Assembly (NCBI GenBank): GCA_002359465.1
Contig: DENA01000016.1
Span: forward strand, 79,647-143,646
Source: Ruminococcaceae bacterium UBA2656
GTDB lineage: Bacteria > Bacillota > Clostridia > Oscillospirales > Acutalibacteraceae
Direction of reading: 5' to 3'
DNA: 64,000 nucleotides
Shown: piece after piece, positions 8,291 to 16,374 of the stretch
Position numbering within the stretch: position 1 is the stretch's first letter
How the letters are laid out: each line of letters begins with the position of its first letter
Notes under the pieces: model-generated
Seen by the model: only the letters and a program-made list of their open reading frames with translations
The model's database searches: none
Told to the model about the DNA's origin: nothing
Program-made: the position numbers and the translations under genes

Positions 8291-8548
8291 ATGAAAACAT
8301 TTGAATATATCGTAACCGACAACGAAGGGCTGCACGCACGGCCGGCGGGTCTGCTGACGCAGGCCGCAAAAAATTGTACATCGAAAATCAGCCTGACGGC
8401 GGACGGCAAATCGGCAGACGTCAAACGCCTTTTCGCGATTATGAGCCTCGGCGTAAAAAAGGGTGATAAAATTGTCTTCCAAATAGAGGGCGAGGGCGAA
8501 GAAAGCGATAGCAAACAAATCAGGGGTTTCTGCGAAAAAAATCTGTAG
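8291..8548 (+). CDS. HPr-like phosphocarrier lacking the regulatory serine
   Basis: An 85-residue HPr family protein carrying phosphate from enzyme I to EIIA. The active site GLHARPAG has the histidine at exactly position 15. In ordinary Gram-positive HPr, position 46 is the serine phosphorylated by HPr kinase; here the segment reads DVKRLFAIMSLG with arginine at 46. It should therefore work in transport but not act as a CcpA corepressor. The ATG follows GGGAGGAAAAG. It is the last gene of the EIIA-HAD-HPr unit, before the hairpin at 8658-8698. It is probably a dedicated paralogue, with a general ptsH elsewhere in the genome (inference). Confidence 0.88.
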   Translation: MKTFEYIVTDNEGLHARPAGLLTQAAKNCTSKISLTADGKSADVKRLFAIMSLGVKKGDKIVFQIEGEGEESDSKQIRGFCEKNL

Positions 8549-8558
8549 CTTAGCGTGA

Positions 8559-8606
8559 CTATACACAGATTGTTACGCCTCCGTCAACATTAAGACTGGT
8601 ATAGAT
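8559..8606 (-). pseudogene. Short-chain dehydrogenase C-terminal remnant
   Basis: On the minus strand, the codons before a TAG at 8559-8561 read SLNVDGGVTICV, which resembles the C-terminal end of classical short-chain dehydrogenases (LNVDGG). No gene body precedes it; only the tail survives. It is a sign of past rearrangement here, with low certainty because the match is about a dozen residues. Confidence 0.3.
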
Positions 8607-8657
8607 CGTAGGCCTCCAATTTCTCCGGCGTGACATTTACGTTTTGCCTGACATGAA

Positions 8658-8698
8658 AAACCCTCCAATCGTAGTTTTATCTTACGGCTGGAGGGTTT
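8658..8698 (+). terminator. Terminator after the HPr gene
   Basis: AAACCCTCCA (8658-8667) pairs perfectly with TGGAGGGTTT (8689-8698), and the loop contains a second small stem. A T-rich tract (TCTCTTTC) follows. It lies about 110 bp after the HPr stop. Confidence 0.75.
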
Positions 8699-8730
8699 CT
8701 CTTTCAATATCCGTTTTTCCGACACGGTTC

Positions 8731-8803
8731 ACCCCTGCGAGTGTTTTTTTATTTTAGTGAACCAGCGGGGGTTTGAACCCCGGGCGTCCTGATAAAAAGT
8801 CCA
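8731..8803 (-). repeat. Diverged copy of the tRNA-Lys 3' half and its terminator
   Basis: This stretch aligns along about 70 bp with 16385-16457, which holds the terminator and the 3' half of the intact tRNA-Lys. Shared blocks include ACCCCTGCG, GTGAACCA, TTGAACCCCGG or TTCGAACCCCGG, and AAAAGTC around the anticodon. The 5' half of the tRNA is absent, so it cannot be a functional tRNA. Such 3'-end copies are typical of sites where a mobile element integrated at a tRNA gene. With the copy at 16240-16263 it brackets the sugar-acid cluster. Confidence 0.6.
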
Positions 8804-9072
8804 GACAAAAGTCAGGAATCAAGGCAGATTATCCGGACGTCGTTTTCGTACCAGTTTCTTCAGTACTGGGGTTCAATCGATTATGGCAGCCTCAGATTCC
8901 TTTCGTGAGCCATCTGCCGACGGCTGTTCAATGCAAAGGAGAATGCAGGTGGTGGACCCGCGGACTTGATATAATTCAGCCCTCCTCTTAGTGTTACATA
9001 GCGGCCGCCGTTGCTTCTTGCCGCAGCACCCGCCGCGCAGTCTGCCATGGTATACATCACATGTCACACAGA

Positions 9073-9252
9073 CACGATTGTCCTCTTTTTTACAATGCAG
9101 ATTTTATACGCGTGCTGCTGATTCAGGGGAAATACCACAAGCTGCTTGGAAGCGTGGATCATTTTATGAAAACCGCTTCGGTTTTTCCCAACCTGCCGGG
9201 CCAGATTTACACCTATATTTTCGCGGTGGCGGCCAATGAGAGACTGTGCTAA
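9073..9252 (+). pseudogene. Fragment of a large LuxR/MalT-like regulator
   Basis: About 57 codons ending at a TAA read like the helical-repeat region of long LuxR-family (MalT-like) regulators, with phrases such as LIQGKYHKLLGSVDHFM and FPNLPGQIYTYIF. No ATPase domain precedes it and no HTH domain follows. It is a decayed internal piece within the 8.56-9.58 kb stretch, which otherwise holds no intact gene. The family call rests on resemblance only. Confidence 0.4.
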
Positions 9253-9575
9253 CAGCTATTGAGGCGCTCGGTCCCAGTCTTTCCGTCTACGCCCTGGTCA
9301 GCAACACGAATGGGCCTGCCATTTTCGCTTCTTCAACCATGGATGTCATCGTATCGGACGGCCTCGTTCGGTCGCAAAATATGAATGCGATCTGTGTTTG
9401 CCATGAGGGGACGACGGTTACAGTGACCGGCGCAGAGGTTGACGCCGACTATACTGTCGCCGCGGGGAAAGAACTCTCCGTCCAGTCAAAAACACTGACC
9501 GACCTCTTATCCCGGTTCCGGCTTGCAGAAGCTCAGGATGATGACCCGGAAACCGTTCAGGAGAACTCACGGTGA
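9240..9575 (+). pseudogene. Orphan reading frame, probable gene remnant
   Basis: An open frame of about 109 codons overlaps the end of the LuxR-like fragment in another frame. The product is neutral, with beta-rich segments (AICVCHEGTTVTVTGAEV) and an acidic C-terminus. There is no ribosome-binding site, and its only start is a GTG inside the preceding fragment. I do not recognise the family. It looks like the C-terminal piece of a larger protein left by a deletion. It converges on the aldolase-like gene, whose end is 14 bp away. Confidence 0.3.
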
Positions 9576-9588
9576 AGATTCGGACCGA

Positions 9589-10176
9589 CTATGATCGTTG
9601 TTCCCAGGCAATCCGGCAGCTTTCTTCCAGCTCTTCCAAACCGAAAAAGGCATCCATAATATTTTTACCACACACAATTGGGCCGTGCTGTTTTAGCAAA
9701 AAGGCATCACTCAGCTGCAAACGATCCTCAAAAACCTGGAACAATTCCTTTGTTCCGGGCTTTTCGTATGGGATTAAACCTACGGACCCAACTTTCATCT
9801 TCAGATAGGGGGTATATTCCGGAACGCAGTCACACTCGTTTTCCGCCGGATAAAAGCTCCACAGTACGGAATAGGTGCTGTGTGTATGAATTACGGCCCC
9901 GATGTCGGCGGATTTCCGGTACAGCGAAAGGTGAATTGGGAATTCCTTACTCGGCCGCAAATCAGTAAGAGGATTTCCCTCCAGATCCATCACGGCAAAG
10001 TCAGAATCCTTTAAGATGCCGAAGCAGGTGCCGCTTGCCGTTATATAAATTTTGCCGTCACAGCGAAAGCTAAGGTTCGCACTGGAACCGCTGACTTTGT
10101 TCCTGTTAAAAAGGCTGTGCGCTACCCAGACTGCCTTCTGATTTACTTGATCTAACTGTATATTCAATTCTGTCAT
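9589..10176 (-). CDS. Class II aldolase/adducin family protein
   Basis: A cytoplasmic, zinc-dependent class II aldolase fold (L-fuculose-phosphate aldolase / 3-oxo-tetronate-4-phosphate decarboxylase group). The start at 10176 (about 195 residues) is chosen because a longer frame to 10239 would read through the perfect hairpin at 10206-10250; a TTG at 10167, better spaced from AAGG, is also possible. Family motifs are present: SGSSANLS, ASGTCFG, the zinc pair in VIHTHSTYS and a third ligand in LLKQHGPIV. In the DUF1537 pathways this family decarboxylates or cleaves phosphorylated C4 acids. It is last in the cluster, behind a strong hairpin, so it may be expressed at a lower level. Confidence 0.8.
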   Translation of the reverse strand: MTELNIQLDQVNQKAVWVAHSLFNRNKVSGSSANLSFRCDGKIYITASGTCFGILKDSDFAVMDLEGNPLTDLRPSKEFPIHLSLYRKSADIGAVIHTHSTYSVLWSFYPAENECDCVPEYTPYLKMKVGSVGLIPYEKPGTKELFQVFEDRLQLSDAFLLKQHGPIVCGKNIMDAFFGLEELEESCRIAWEQRS

Positions 10177-10205
10177 CCTTACTATAGATATAGATTTTTG
10201 CCACA

Positions 10206-10250
10206 AAACCTCTGGTTTGATGTTTATGTTCAACATCAAACCAGAGGTTT
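10206..10250 (-). terminator. Perfect 19-bp hairpin between the permease and aldolase genes
   Basis: Positions 10206-10224 and 10232-10250 are perfect inverted repeats of 19 bp around a 7-nt loop. On the minus strand the stem is followed by TTTTG. It lies inside the operon, after the KdgT-type gene and before the aldolase-like gene, so it is either a partial terminator or an mRNA stability element. Confidence 0.8.
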
Positions 10251-10297
10251 ATATTAATTCTGCATTATTCGAAGGTTATATAAAATATTCGGAAATA

Positions 10298-11266
10298 TTA
10301 CGCGGCCTTGTCCGCGTTCTCAAGAGGAAATTGAGGACATCCGTATTTTTTGGCCCACCAACCGACGATAAATGGAACAATAATAGCCGACAGTACCGTC
10401 GAGGCCGCGACCTGTACGGTTGCCGCCGCCACCAACGGCTGCAGCGCGACATCCGCCGTGGCAATTACCGCCGGAACCGCAACAGCATTCCCCGCTGTCG
10501 TAGCAACCGCCCAGCCGGCGTATCCGGGTCTTCTCCCAATATATTTATCGCAGAGCACAATGAAGATACCGCCGACAAAGATGGTCAGGAAAGCGAGAAG
10601 AACACCGGAGGGTCCGCCCTTGATGACATCGATCAGGCTTATTCCGGCACCCAGCGAAAAACCGTTGAACGGAATCAGGGCATTCGATGCCGCTCCAAAG
10701 AAATTCTTGAATTCTTTATCTATATTTCCTAAAATCATACCGGCCAAAATTGGTATAATTGCGGCAACCAGGGCCTTCACCGGAATATTGGCAAGACCGC
10801 TACAGCCTAAGGCAACCAGTGTTAAGAACGGCCCGTCATTTATTGCAAGAATCGGCATACAAGCACAGTCTTTCTCATCGCCGTATTCTGTCATAAGGGC
10901 GAAAAAGATAGAGCCGTTGCTGTTGGTAACTGCACAAATGATTGCTAAGCTGGAAAGTCCCAAGAATCCGGCCGGACCGCAGAACTTACCGACCAGAATT
11001 CCCAGCACGGCGCCTATTGCAAATTTGGAAATCAGAAGGAGTCCGCCTCTTTTCAGAACGACCGGCATTTCTTTCAGCTGCAATTTGGTGCCCATGCAGA
11101 ACAGGAGCATTCCCAGAGCGGTTGCGGAGCCTGCTTTTGAAAACAGCGCTGTGGTGATTCCGCCGATTTTCAAGGCTTCCGGAAAAAGAGTGTTCACAAG
11201 ACAACCCAAAATTAAAGGAACGACCATTAATCCCGCAGGTACTTTTTTTATAAATCTCATTATCAT
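10298..11266 (-). CDS. 2-keto-3-deoxygluconate permease family transporter
   Basis: An integral membrane importer of the KdgT family, 322 residues with about ten hydrophobic segments (for example VVPLILGCLVNTLFPEAL at the N-terminus). AGGAGG lies 7 nt before the ATG. Members take up 2-keto-3-deoxygluconate or related sugar acids with a cation. Neighbouring DUF1537 kinase and PdxA2-like genes point to a four-carbon acid such as threonate or erythronate as the real cargo (inferred from context). The 240 bp between this gene and the upstream kinase gene show no coding; the transporter may have its own promoter there. Confidence 0.85.
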   Translation of the reverse strand: MIMRFIKKVPAGLMVVPLILGCLVNTLFPEALKIGGITTALFSKAGSATALGMLLFCMGTKLQLKEMPVVLKRGGLLLISKFAIGAVLGILVGKFCGPAGFLGLSSLAIICAVTNSNGSIFFALMTEYGDEKDCACMPILAINDGPFLTLVALGCSGLANIPVKALVAAIIPILAGMILGNIDKEFKNFFGAASNALIPFNGFSLGAGISLIDVIKGGPSGVLLAFLTIFVGGIFIVLCDKYIGRRPGYAGWAVATTAGNAVAVPAVIATADVALQPLVAAATVQVAASTVLSAIIVPFIVGWWAKKYGCPQFPLENADKAA

Positions 11267-11509
11267 AACAATTCCTCCTTAGATGTTTCAGTACAGACTA
11301 ATTTTCCGCACCGGAAAGATTCCTTTTTCTTTGAAATGCAATTTAAAATTATAGCCGATTTGAAAAATTTTCCACCCTCCTTCAATCGATTAGCTTTTTT
11401 GAAAATCCTGACGCCAGTCAGTAATCAGGCCTTCCTTTATGTAGAACGACCGGCCTTACTCGATTAACGCACTCGTCAGCACCTCAACGGTGCCCTTGAT
11501 TTCGCCCTT

Positions 11510-12862
11510 TTATTTTCTGCGGGACGATTCAAAAAACAGGCGGTTGACCGCTGCCAAAGCCGTATCGTCTTTTCCAATCATTCCGCCTTTTCCAACAATA
11601 CAGCTTCCGTCCAGCGTTCCTCCAATGATGATTCCAAGATTGGTTTGCGGAATAACCGTATCGATCAGACGAATTCCAGCCGCGCCGGTTGCCTGCAAAA
11701 CGGCAACAAGGGTATCGCCGCCGGTCATATAAAGGCCATTGAACTGATCCTTCATGGACGGCATATTGACTATCGAGTTTACAATTTCTCCCAGAGCCGT
11801 GTTAATATTTCTGGACGCTTCTCCCTTTTCCAGCCCCAAACGCTCTTCTTCCTCTTTCAATACCAGCTTTTTTCCAGACACCGCCGTTTCAAAAATCAGG
11901 GCCTTACAGTCCGCTTTTTCAATACCGTTTTTTCCTCTTGAAATCGCACGGTTGATTTCTTCCTGTGCCCGTTCATCCCTGCGGATCAGAACAGAAGCAT
12001 CGACTGATACACTTTCTGCACCGCTTTCAGAGGAAAGAAGCCCGATTTGTCTACGGGTAACATCGGTAGCACTTCCGGCAACAACAATAACCTTTCCAGA
12101 AAAACTTTTCAGATCCGACGAACTGTCCGGATGCTTTGGAATTCTGTCAGGATTTCCAAACCCGCGGCAAAGAGCAAGCTGCTGGGAAAACGCACCCGGA
12201 TCCACACAAAGAACGTTCCACCCCAGTTCCTTCACCGCGCACGCTACGGTACGCAGATGCTCTGCAGTCAATGCGTCCACCACAAGAATTTTTCCGCCTG
12301 CCGATTTTGCAGCGGATAGCGCTTCTTTCAAAACAGCTTTCCCGGCCAAAACCGAATCCATATGAATTTCTTCAACCTGATTTTGGCTTTGGCTGCGCAT
12401 TAAAGTCGGAATATGCGGCTGACTGACGGGAGAAAGGACATCCCGTGCCGCTCCCGTTTCCGTCAGGATTACCCCATCAATTATCGAGTATCCGCCTACT
12501 ACAACACGGTGGGTATCCGGCATTGCAGCCGCCATAACCGCGACGGTATCTTCCTGCATTTCCTCCAGCAAGGCATCTACTTCATACCCGATTCCTCCAC
12601 GAAAGGTGGTGTCGATCCGCTTGGTAAAATACGCGGCACCCTGCTTTAAAAGCGCGCGGTATGCTTGCCGTACATTTTCCTTAGCCTGTTCAGGAGGCAG
12701 GTTTCTGCTGTTCGCGCTGATGATAACCGCTTCCTGATCTTCCGCGCCTATCAGATTGCCGGGAGAAAAGTAGGAGCATGCCTGAATTCCTGCCTTTGCC
12801 AGCAATACGCCGCAGGTCATGGTGCCGGTCATATCATCCGTGATTAACCCCAATTTCTTCAT
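11510..12862 (-). CDS. Four-carbon acid sugar kinase (DUF1537 family)
   Basis: A cytoplasmic ATP-dependent kinase of the DUF1537 family (D-threonate, D-erythronate or 3-oxo-tetronate kinases). The ATG at 12862 follows AGGAG with 8-nt spacing; a TTG one codon earlier is the alternative. The 450 residues match the family. The N-terminal substrate domain begins LGLITDDMTGTMTCG, corresponding to the family DDxTG motif. The C-terminal nucleotide-binding region includes GLYMTGGDTLVAVL. It directly follows the PdxA2-like gene, as in the known D-threonate pathway (kinase, then oxidative decarboxylation to dihydroxyacetone phosphate). The exact stereoisomer cannot be decided from sequence. Confidence 0.85.
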   Translation of the reverse strand: MKKLGLITDDMTGTMTCGVLLAKAGIQACSYFSPGNLIGAEDQEAVIISANSRNLPPEQAKENVRQAYRALLKQGAAYFTKRIDTTFRGGIGYEVDALLEEMQEDTVAVMAAAMPDTHRVVVGGYSIIDGVILTETGAARDVLSPVSQPHIPTLMRSQSQNQVEEIHMDSVLAGKAVLKEALSAAKSAGGKILVVDALTAEHLRTVACAVKELGWNVLCVDPGAFSQQLALCRGFGNPDRIPKHPDSSSDLKSFSGKVIVVAGSATDVTRRQIGLLSSESGAESVSVDASVLIRRDERAQEEINRAISRGKNGIEKADCKALIFETAVSGKKLVLKEEEERLGLEKGEASRNINTALGEIVNSIVNMPSMKDQFNGLYMTGGDTLVAVLQATGAAGIRLIDTVIPQTNLGIIIGGTLDGSCIVGKGGMIGKDDTALAAVNRLFFESSRRK

Positions 12863-12913
12863 CAAAACTTCTCCTATCCAAATGTTTCTGTTTTCAATAA
12901 GACCTATCCGGAC

Positions 12914-13933
12914 TTATTCCTGATTTTTGCTTTTCTTGCCGCAGTAATAAGCAGCAGTTAAAACAGCGGAATCCAGGTTTTCGCTGTTCACAATGTTTTT
13001 ACCCGCAATATCATAGGCTGTCCCGTGGTCCACCGTGCTGCGCACAAAAGGATATCCGAATGTTAAAGATACGGTTTTTTCAAAATCATAGGTCTTACAA
13101 GCGATCAGCGCCTGATCATGATAGAGGGAGAGAACACAGTCGTAAAGCCCTTTCTTCTGCTGATAAAACACCGCATCGGCGGGAATCGGTCCGGTGACGT
13201 TGATTCCTTCCTTCCGGCACTGTTCCACGGCCGGCTTTAAAAATTCCTGCTCTTCATTTCCGAACAGACCGTTGTCTGAAGCGTGAGGATTTACCGCCGC
13301 AAGGGCAATACGGGGATTTTCATACCCAATACTTTGCATCACTTCCTGTACGCTGTGCAAGGATTTTACAAGTCCCGGAACATTGATGGCATCCAATGCG
13401 CTGCGCAGCGACATATGTCTGGTGTAATGAAATACCTTTAATTCGCGGCAATGAAACATGGAGGTGGGAAGGACACCGGGGATAAAGTACTTAAGGATTG
13501 AGGTGTGATTGGTTTGAGCGAAACCGGCCTTTTTCATCATCTCTTTATTGATTGGTGCGGTACAGATCGCGTCTACCAGCCCCTGTTTCCCCAATTCAAT
13601 GCTTTTTTCAAAAAAGTGGTAAGCCCATACCGCCGCATCGGTGCTCGGCTGCCCATATTCAAAATCTCTTCCCGCCTCACACGAAACGGGCAAAAAATCA
13701 ATTGTTCCAACCTCATAGATTCCGCTCCGGGGATCTTTTATGGGATTGATTTTATAATCGCACCCCTTCAGGCGCATTGCCCTTCTGAGCAGTTCCTCAT
13801 CACCGATCAGAACGGGGCGGACATTTTTATAAACCTCTGGGTTGCTTAAACAGCCAACGCAAATTTCAGGGCCGATCCCGGCGGGGTCACCCATTGTTAT
13901 TGAAACAAACGGACGCTTATCTGTATACACCAT
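12914..13933 (-). CDS. PdxA2-like 4-phospho-threonate/erythronate dehydrogenase
   Basis: A 339-residue NAD-dependent dehydrogenase of the PdxA family. Signatures include TMGDPAGIGPEI at the N-terminus, the metal-binding AAVNPHASDNG, and LYHDQALIACKT with a later VDHGTAYDIAGK. GGAGA lies 5 nt before the ATG. PdxA acts in pyridoxal phosphate synthesis, but copies next to DUF1537 kinases (PdxA2) oxidatively decarboxylate D-threonate-4-P or D-erythronate-4-P. The neighbours here strongly favour the catabolic role. It is the first gene of the minus-strand operon, divergent from the PrpR-type regulator, with 167 bp of shared control region. Confidence 0.87.
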   Translation of the reverse strand: MVYTDKRPFVSITMGDPAGIGPEICVGCLSNPEVYKNVRPVLIGDEELLRRAMRLKGCDYKINPIKDPRSGIYEVGTIDFLPVSCEAGRDFEYGQPSTDAAVWAYHFFEKSIELGKQGLVDAICTAPINKEMMKKAGFAQTNHTSILKYFIPGVLPTSMFHCRELKVFHYTRHMSLRSALDAINVPGLVKSLHSVQEVMQSIGYENPRIALAAVNPHASDNGLFGNEEQEFLKPAVEQCRKEGINVTGPIPADAVFYQQKKGLYDCVLSLYHDQALIACKTYDFEKTVSLTFGYPFVRSTVDHGTAYDIAGKNIVNSENLDSAVLTAAYYCGKKSKNQE

Positions 13934-13993
13934 AGATTCTCCTTCAATGTTTTAGTATGATTGCATTTTAAAACGTCTCATTGTTTTTGAATA

Positions 13994-14022
13994 GTGACAA
14001 GCAGGCAGTTATCTGTTACAAT
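13994..14022 (+). promoter_or_regulatory. Promoter of the PrpR-type regulator gene
   Basis: GTGACA (13994-13999) and TACAAT (14017-14022) are separated by 17 bp, a good vegetative-type promoter pointing to the GTG/TTG start at 14101/14107. A -24/-12 element for the divergent operon was searched for by eye in 13934-14100 and not found. Confidence 0.65.
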
Positions 14023-14100
14023 ATGAAACGTTATATAAAATAATCTAAAATATTTGATAGTGAAATAATATATGTTCCAATTTTAAACAGTCGGAGGTTC

Positions 14101-15870
14101 GTGAACTTGAAAAAATTTTTGTTTATCCTTCCCTATAAGGGAATTACACAGGTTTTACAGTCTGCTTTGATCTGCTTTCCGGGGCTGGAGGCCGAGCTAT
14201 GGCCGGATTACGAAACACCGGTCGGAGGAAGTGAGTTTTTATCTAAAAATTTGGACGAGTACAGCCTGATCGTGGCTCAGGGTGAAGCATACAGCTACAT
14301 AAAGAAAACCTGTAATCTGCCGGTTCTGGAAATTCCTATTTCGGACTACGATATTTTAGCCGCAGCAAAGCTGGCGGACGGACACAGTGGGAAAAGCATT
14401 CTGATGCTGCCACACGAACTGTCAAAGCGCGCGGACAATATTTTAGGCTTGGCCGGTCTGAACGTTGGAACTTATTCCCTGGAAAAGGCAGATCATGTTC
14501 GCAAAGCAACTGAAAAGCTCCACAGCGAAGGATATTCCCTCATCATTACCACACCTGAAGAAAGCAGAATTTGCAACGACTGCGGCATTACAAACATGAT
14601 GCTTACAACGAGCTATCAGACTTTAACTCAATGTCTGAGCATTGTGCAGTCCATGCTGGATTCTTTAAACTGCGCGAAAAAAAAATTGTCCCTTATTCAG
14701 CACTATATTAAAATAACCGATACTGTCTGCATTGTATTCAGCAAACACGGAAAAGCCGTTGAAACGTTTAATTGTTCAGAGAACAGCTGCCTGATTCAGA
14801 TGGCGCAAAACATGATTCCCACCCTGCTCCAGAAAAAAGAAATATCCAAACTGAAAATGGTCGGAAAGCAGCCGTACCTGTTTAAGGGAATCGTTTCAGA
14901 ATTTGACGGGCAAAATTATCTGTATTTTGAAGTGAAGCATTCCCTGGAAAACACAAAAACGCATATTCCGGGAATCATGATCAAAAACACAAGTAACCTG
15001 AGCAAGGACTTTTTCAACATTTTTTATGACGATCTTTGTAATCTGCCGTTCAGACAAAAAGTCAAAGCCTACAGCGAAGCCAATGACCCCATTGTTATTA
15101 TTGGAGAATCGGGCACAGGAAAAAGCCGACTGGCGGATTATATCTATGACAACTCCGAATACAGAAACAACTTACTGTATGTTGTGGACTGCAAACAGCT
15201 GGACAAATACGGGATCAATTATATGTTCCGGAACACCACTTCGCCTTTGTACTCCACTCATGTCACTCTTTATTTTAAGGAACTGAACCTTACCAATAAA
15301 AAATACATTGACGAACTTGTCGATTTTCTTCAGCAGTCAGCCTGCCTGAGAAATAATAAGGTTATATTTTCTATCACATGCAAAATTACGGAATCGCTGG
15401 ACAACCAACTGTGCGAAATGCTGATGAGCCGACTGGGCTCTTTTCCGCTGTATATTTTACCACTGCGTGAAAGGATCAAAGACATTCCAAATTTGGCAAC
15501 CCTTTATCTGAATGAAATGAATCGGGAATTGGGGCAGAATATCGTTGGCTTTGAGCCGGAGGCCATGTCTTACCTACAGGGGTTTGACTGGTACGATAAT
15601 GTAAAGCAATTCAAGCGGGTGCTGAAGCAGCTTTTTGTTTTGACTCAGGGATTATATGTTACTACAAAGGACACCATTTCTATATTGCATGACGAGACTA
15701 TCGGAAATAAAAAAACAAAAGCGGAAACAGGCCTTGAAAAAATGAATACTTTGCAGGAACTTACCTATGAAGCGGTACAGAAAGCTATGCTTGCGAGCGG
15801 AATGAACCAAACTAAGGCAGCCAAGCAGCTCGGCATCAGCCGCACGACCCTCTGGCGAATTCTAAAATAA
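14101..15870 (+). CDS. PrpR-type AAA+ transcriptional regulator without a GAFTGA loop
   Basis: A 589-residue regulator. Residues about 1-190 resemble the PrpR_N sensor domain, followed by a linker or PAS-like part. An AAA+ ATPase domain begins at IIGESGTGKS (about 333-342). The C-terminus is a Fis-type helix-turn-helix (NQTKAAKQLGISRTTLWRIL). The part after Walker A that should hold the sigma-54-contacting GAFTGA loop reads MFRNTTSPLYSTHVTLYF and lacks the motif. It may thus act as an ordinary regulator rather than a sigma-54 activator. GGAGG is 3 nt from the GTG at 14101 and 9 nt from the TTG at 14107; the latter spacing is more usual. Its divergent position suggests that it controls the sugar-acid operon. 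Confidence 0.85.
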   Translation: MNLKKFLFILPYKGITQVLQSALICFPGLEAELWPDYETPVGGSEFLSKNLDEYSLIVAQGEAYSYIKKTCNLPVLEIPISDYDILAAAKLADGHSGKSILMLPHELSKRADNILGLAGLNVGTYSLEKADHVRKATEKLHSEGYSLIITTPEESRICNDCGITNMMLTTSYQTLTQCLSIVQSMLDSLNCAKKKLSLIQHYIKITDTVCIVFSKHGKAVETFNCSENSCLIQMAQNMIPTLLQKKEISKLKMVGKQPYLFKGIVSEFDGQNYLYFEVKHSLENTKTHIPGIMIKNTSNLSKDFFNIFYDDLCNLPFRQKVKAYSEANDPIVIIGESGTGKSRLADYIYDNSEYRNNLLYVVDCKQLDKYGINYMFRNTTSPLYSTHVTLYFKELNLTNKKYIDELVDFLQQSACLRNNKVIFSITCKITESLDNQLCEMLMSRLGSFPLYILPLRERIKDIPNLATLYLNEMNRELGQNIVGFEPEAMSYLQGFDWYDNVKQFKRVLKQLFVLTQGLYVTTKDTISILHDETIGNKKTKAETGLEKMNTLQELTYEAVQKAMLASGMNQTKAAKQLGISRTTLWRILK

Positions 15871-16193
15871 ACAGAATCTCCCAAAACAATTTGGTTTCCA
15901 GCATCTTCTTCCCATATTTAAAAGCCCTTATAGCCTCGGGAAGATTATTTGTATTGGCAGACGCAGAACAAAAGGACGCTAAAACGAATTAATCAGCTAT
16001 TGCAGGATACGAATAGCTAACAATTTGGTTGAAATGTCACTCTCTTCGAATCCCCGCTGTTTTTTCCAAAATAAAACCGTATCTGCAGCCTACAAACGGC
16101 ACAGATATGACATTTTTTTGATTTTTTAGTACGACACTTTTACGACATAAAGGTAGGTTTTAACCAACTTATGAGAATTATAATGAGCAAAAG
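15871..16193. other. Non-coding stretch with integration-site-like repeats
   Basis: No gene is seen. A tRNA-3'-end-like string (TTCGAATCCCCGC) lies near 16046-16058. Three related direct repeats, ATGACATTTTT, ACGACACTTTT and ACGACATAAAG, lie between about 16106 and 16153. Such repeats can be arm-type sites of tyrosine integrases, but no integrase gene is present. This looks like the residual end of an integrated element. Confidence 0.3.
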
Positions 16194-16240
16194 AAAAACC
16201 GCATTAAACAGCCGAAAAATGGCTATCTGATGCGGTTTTT
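16194..16240. terminator. Hairpin terminator next to the partial tRNA-Lys repeat
   Basis: AAAAACCGCAT (16194-16204) pairs with ATGCGGTTTTT (16230-16240), with an inner AGCC/GGCT stem. It ends in T runs on both strands and directly abuts the 24-bp tRNA-Lys 3'-end copy. Confidence 0.75.
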
Positions 16241-16263
16241 TCTGGTGAACCATCGGGGATTCG
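16240..16263. repeat. 24-bp copy of the tRNA-Lys 3' end (att-like)
   Basis: Positions 16240-16263 are identical to 16406-16429, which cover the 3' end of the intact tRNA-Lys (CCA, discriminator, acceptor and part of the T arm) plus 3 bp beyond. The copies diverge abruptly afterwards. This is the pattern left by site-specific integration at a tRNA. Confidence 0.7.
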
Positions 16264-16374
16264 GGTGTTGGCACGCTCCACCCGCGTTCCGCGAGTCCCT
16301 CCGTCAGCTAAATGTAGATGGAACTTTCGTTTTTCTCACGACCTGCACCGCGGGGTTCTCACCCCAATGGCAGA

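Noticed and set aside
10350-11282. 310-codon frame opposite the KdgT-type permease
   Set aside because: Antisense to a gene with strong membrane topology and an AGGAGG site; the product is Pro/Thr/Ala-rich low complexity.
16240-16263. Second functional tRNA-Lys gene
   Set aside because: Only the 3' end of the tRNA is present; the sequence departs from the tRNA right after 24 bp and has no anticodon arm.
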